Source: JBNJDW01 sp051745265 (GTDB lineage Bacteria > Pseudomonadota > Alphaproteobacteria > Micavibrionales > CSBR16-224). From it: a stretch of DNA of 9,832 nt. The DNA lies in assembly GCA_051745265.1 (NCBI GenBank), contig JBNJDW010000059.1, positions 1 through 9,832 of the forward strand, given 5' to 3'. Position numbers and translations under genes: made by a program. The notes beneath the pieces were generated by a model. The model was given only the letters and a program-made list of their open reading frames with translations, had not been told where the DNA came from and ran no database searches. Below are positions 7,343 to 9,832 of this stretch, one piece after another (the stretch's first letter is position 1; every line of letters starts with the position of its first letter).

Positions 7343-7371
7343 TTGTGTCTACATAGTAAAAGTGCTAAAAA
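7343..7371 (+). promoter_or_regulatory. Possible gyrA promoter
   Basis: TTGTGT (7343-7348), a 17-base spacer, then TAAAAA (7366-7371). Each hexamer matches the sigma70 consensus in 4 of 6 positions. Transcription from here would give a leader of about 30 bases, a reasonable length. The TTGACA at 7280 is a competing upstream candidate. Confidence 0.3.
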
Positions 7372-7397
7372 CTGAAGATAAATTTCATCAAACTGAC

Positions 7398-7403
7398 AGG
7401 TGA
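7398..7403 (+). promoter_or_regulatory. Ribosome binding site that supports the GTG start of gyrA
   Basis: AGGTGA lies 6 bases before GTG 7410 and matches the end of the ideal Shine-Dalgarno sequence. An in-frame TGA at 7401-7403 rules out any longer start. The next in-frame ATG (7470) would remove the N-terminal arm found before the EEEM motif in other GyrA proteins. Confidence 0.7.
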
Positions 7404-7409
7404 CTAAAC

Positions 7410-9832
7410 GTGACGACCGATACCACAGTACCGTCTTCTCATATCGCGCCCATTTCCATCGAAGAGGAAATGAAGCAATCTTATCTTGATTACGCGATGA
7501 GCGTCATCGTCAGCCGGGCCTTGCCGGATGTACGTGATGGTTTGAAACCCGTACACCGCCGCATTCTTTATGCGATGCGTGAGGGCGGGTATGACAGCTC
7601 GAAACCTTATAAGAAATCAGCCCGTATTGTCGGTGACGTCATGGGTAAATATCACCCGCATGGTGATACGGCGATCTATGATTCGATGGTTAGAATGGCG
7701 CAGGATTTCTCACTGCGTCTGCCTTTGGTCGATGGACAGGGTAACTTTGGCTCGATGGATGGTGATCCGGCAGCCGCCATGCGTTATACGGAAGCCCGCC
7801 TGAACAAGGCCGCGGAAAGCCTGCTCGAAGACATTGACAAAGATACCGTCAATTATCACCCCAACTATGATGAATCCACAAAAGAACCCGACGTATTACC
7901 CGCCCGTTTCCCGAATATTCTGGTCAATGGCGCCGGCGGGATTGCCGTTGGTATGGCAACAAATATGCCGCCGCATAATTTGGGGGAAGTCATTGATGCC
8001 GCTTGTGCTGTTGTCGACAATCCGGATGTAACGGTTGAAGAATTGATCGAACTTGTCCCCGGGCCGGATTTCCCGACCGGTGGCCAGATTCTGGGTCGTA
8101 ACGGTATTCTGGGCGCCTATCATCATGGTAAGGGCTCGGTCGTGATTCGTGCCAAAACCGATATTGAAGAAAGCCGTACCGGTAAACAGTCTATTATCGT
8201 TACTGAAATCCCGTATCAGGTGAATAAATCCCGTTTGATGGAGCGGATTGGCGAGCTTGCCCGTGAAAAACAGATCGAAGGTATTTCCGATATCCGCGAT
8301 GAATCCGATCGTCAGGGTGTGCGGATGGTCGTTGAGCTGAAGAAAGACGCGATTGCCGAAGTCGTCCTGAATCAGCTGTTCCGCTATACGCAATTACAGA
8401 ATTCCTTTGGCTGTAACATGCTGGCCCTGAATGGTGGCCGGCCAAGTCTGATGAACCTGAAAGAGATTCTGGAAGCCTTTATCACCTTCCGCGAAGAAGT
8501 CATTACCCGCCGGACCATCTTTGAATTGAACAAGGCCCGTGACCGCGCGCATGTTTTGGCTGGTCTTGCCGTTGCGGTGGCCAATATTGATGAAATTATT
8601 GCTCTGATCCGCAATGCGCCTGATCCTGCAACCGCCCGCTCACAGTTGCTGGCCAAGAAATGGGCCGCTGAATCGGTCGCGCCGTTGATCGAGCTGATTG
8701 ATGATCCTGAATATCCGATGTCGGATGATGGTACATATCAAATGTCGACGGTTCAGGCCAAAGCCATTCTTGACCTTCGTTTGCACCGCCTGACAGGGCT
8801 TGAGCGTGATAAAATCGCCGGTGAACTCAAAGAAATTACCGACCGTATCGCCGAATATCTGCAATTACTGTCCAATCGCGAGGAAATGCTGACCCTCCTT
8901 AAGGATGAGATGATTGAGATTAAGGATAAGTTTGCAACACCGCGCCGGACAGAACTGGTCGAAGCCGAATTTGAAACCGATATCGAAGACCTGATCCAAC
9001 AGGAAGACATGGTTGTGACGGTCACCCATTCCGGCTATGTCAAACGCGTGCCGCTGTCGACCTATCGTGCGCAGCGCCGCGGTGGTAAAGGCCGGGCCGG
9101 GATGAGCACCAAGGATGACGATTTCGTCACCGATCTGTTCGTTGCCAATACCCATACACCGATGTTGTTCTTTACCTCCAAGGGTATGGTCCACAAGATG
9201 AAAGTCTATAAACTGCCCGAAGGTTCACCCACCTCGCGCGGTAAGGCTTTTGTCAATCTGCTGCCGCTTGAAAAAGACGAAAGCATATCGGTGATTATGC
9301 CGATGCCGGAAGATGAAAACACCTGGGATGATCTGAATATCATTCTGGCCACTTCGCATGGCACAATCCGCCGTAACAAGCTTTCAGCCTTTAAAAACAT
9401 CCGCGCCAACGGCCTGATTGCCATGAAGCTTGGTGAGGATGAAAAACTGATCGGCGTTCGGACCTGTAATGAAGAAGAAGACATCATCCTGTCCAGCCGC
9501 AAAGGAAAGGCGATCCGCTTTAAACTTGATGAACTCAGGGTCTTTGCCGGACGTAATTCAACCGGGGTCAGGGGCATTAAGCTTGGTAAGGGGGATGAAG
9601 TCGTCTCTGTTTCCATTCTCAGCCATCATGATTACACGGCAGAGGAACGGGCGGCCTATCTGAAGCTGGCCTCGCGTCTGCGCAATCAGGAAGACAGCGA
9701 AAGCGATGAAAATATTGAAGTCGATGAAAACCTTCTCAGCGCTGATAAGTTCGAAGAAATGGCCGCGAATGAAGAATTCCTCTTAACGGTCACGACCAAA
9801 GGCTTTGGTAAGCGGACTTCTGCTTATGAATA
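7410..9832 (+). CDS. gyrA: DNA gyrase subunit A, 3' end missing
   Basis: GyrA cuts and rejoins both DNA strands and wraps DNA, so that with GyrB the cell can add negative supercoils using ATP. The gene begins at GTG 7410 and runs off the right edge after 807 codons. About 50-110 residues of the C-terminal domain should be missing, judged by usual lengths of 860-920. Seen: N-terminal EEEMKQSYLDYAMSVIVSRA (18-37), the quinolone-determining region with YHPHGDTAIYD (81-91), catalytic Tyr126 in AAAMRYTEAR, and the GyrA box QRRGGKG (555-561), which distinguishes GyrA from ParC and is needed for DNA wrapping. Thr87 stands at the E. coli Ser83 position and Asp91 at the Asp87 position. An acidic, probably flexible insert occupies about 761-773 in the C-terminal domain. 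The gene stands alone, divergent from hppA. Confidence 0.98.
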   Translation, partial: MTTDTTVPSSHIAPISIEEEMKQSYLDYAMSVIVSRALPDVRDGLKPVHRRILYAMREGGYDSSKPYKKSARIVGDVMGKYHPHGDTAIYDSMVRMAQDFSLRLPLVDGQGNFGSMDGDPAAAMRYTEARLNKAAESLLEDIDKDTVNYHPNYDESTKEPDVLPARFPNILVNGAGGIAVGMATNMPPHNLGEVIDAACAVVDNPDVTVEELIELVPGPDFPTGGQILGRNGILGAYHHGKGSVVIRAKTDIEESRTGKQSIIVTEIPYQVNKSRLMERIGELAREKQIEGISDIRDESDRQGVRMVVELKKDAIAEVVLNQLFRYTQLQNSFGCNMLALNGGRPSLMNLKEILEAFITFREEVITRRTIFELNKARDRAHVLAGLAVAVANIDEIIALIRNAPDPATARSQLLAKKWAAESVAPLIELIDDPEYPMSDDGTYQMSTVQAKAILDLRLHRLTGLERDKIAGELKEITDRIAEYLQLLSNREEMLTLLKDEMIEIKDKFATPRRTELVEAEFETDIEDLIQQEDMVVTVTHSGYVKRVPLSTYRAQRRGGKGRAGMSTKDDDFVTDLFVANTHTPMLFFTSKGMVHKMKVYKLPEGSPTSRGKAFVNLLPLEKDESISVIMPMPEDENTWDDLNIILATSHGTIRRNKLSAFKNIRANGLIAMKLGEDEKLIGVRTCNEEEDIILSSRKGKAIRFKLDELRVFAGRNSTGVRGIKLGKGDEVVSVSILSHHDYTAEERAAYLKLASRLRNQEDSESDENIEVDENLLSADKFEEMAANEEFLLTVTTKGFGKRTSAYE

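Noticed and set aside
7896..8393. Open frame of 165 codons on the minus strand
   Set aside because: It lies antisense within gyrA, whose sequence is fully conserved across it. Codon bias of gyrA explains the long frame.
7410..9832. ParC (topoisomerase IV subunit A)
   Set aside because: The full GyrA box QRRGGKG is present in the C-terminal domain, which marks gyrase.

Overview
The window reads as chromosomal DNA of an alphaproteobacterium with moderate GC and AT-rich spacers. Three things point that way. The sensor kinase has a PleC/DivJ-like dimerisation domain. The membrane pyrophosphatase carries the residues of the potassium-independent, proton-pumping type, as in Rhodospirillum. The first, partial gene looks like the sugar kinase AmgK of the cell-wall recycling pathway found in alphaproteobacteria and pseudomonads. 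I cannot name the genus. There are no tRNA or rRNA genes, insertion sequences, CRISPR arrays, phage genes or clear signs of recent transfer.

Layout, left to right. (1) Bases 1-333 hold the 3' end of an amgK-like kinase gene, on the plus strand. It overlaps by 4 bases (ATGA) with a class I aspartate aminotransferase gene (330-1571), so the two are probably translationally coupled. (2) Converging on these, after a 51-base gap with no convincing terminator, is a patatin-like phospholipase (1623-3062, minus strand) with a long C-terminal extension. (3) A 144-base AT-rich spacer with palindromes separates it from a divergent two-PAS membrane histidine kinase (about 3207-5018, plus strand) that has no response regulator beside it. 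(4) A strong hairpin terminator at 5045-5079 separates the kinase from the convergent gene hppA (5096-7195, minus strand), a 699-residue H+-translocating pyrophosphatase. (5) A 214-base divergent spacer with a perfect TTGAC-N5-GTCAA inverted repeat leads to gyrA (7410 to beyond the right edge, plus strand), DNA gyrase subunit A, which lacks about its last tenth here.

The genes do not form one pathway. They are housekeeping functions (cell-wall sugar salvage, amino-acid metabolism, pyrophosphate energy conservation, DNA supercoiling) around a two-gene accessory-looking pair: the patatin-like lipase and the orphan sensor kinase, which share one intergenic control region. That pair is the least explained part of the window. 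I see no clear evidence of a wholly new system. The best leads are the extended patatin protein and its shared promoter region with the kinase.
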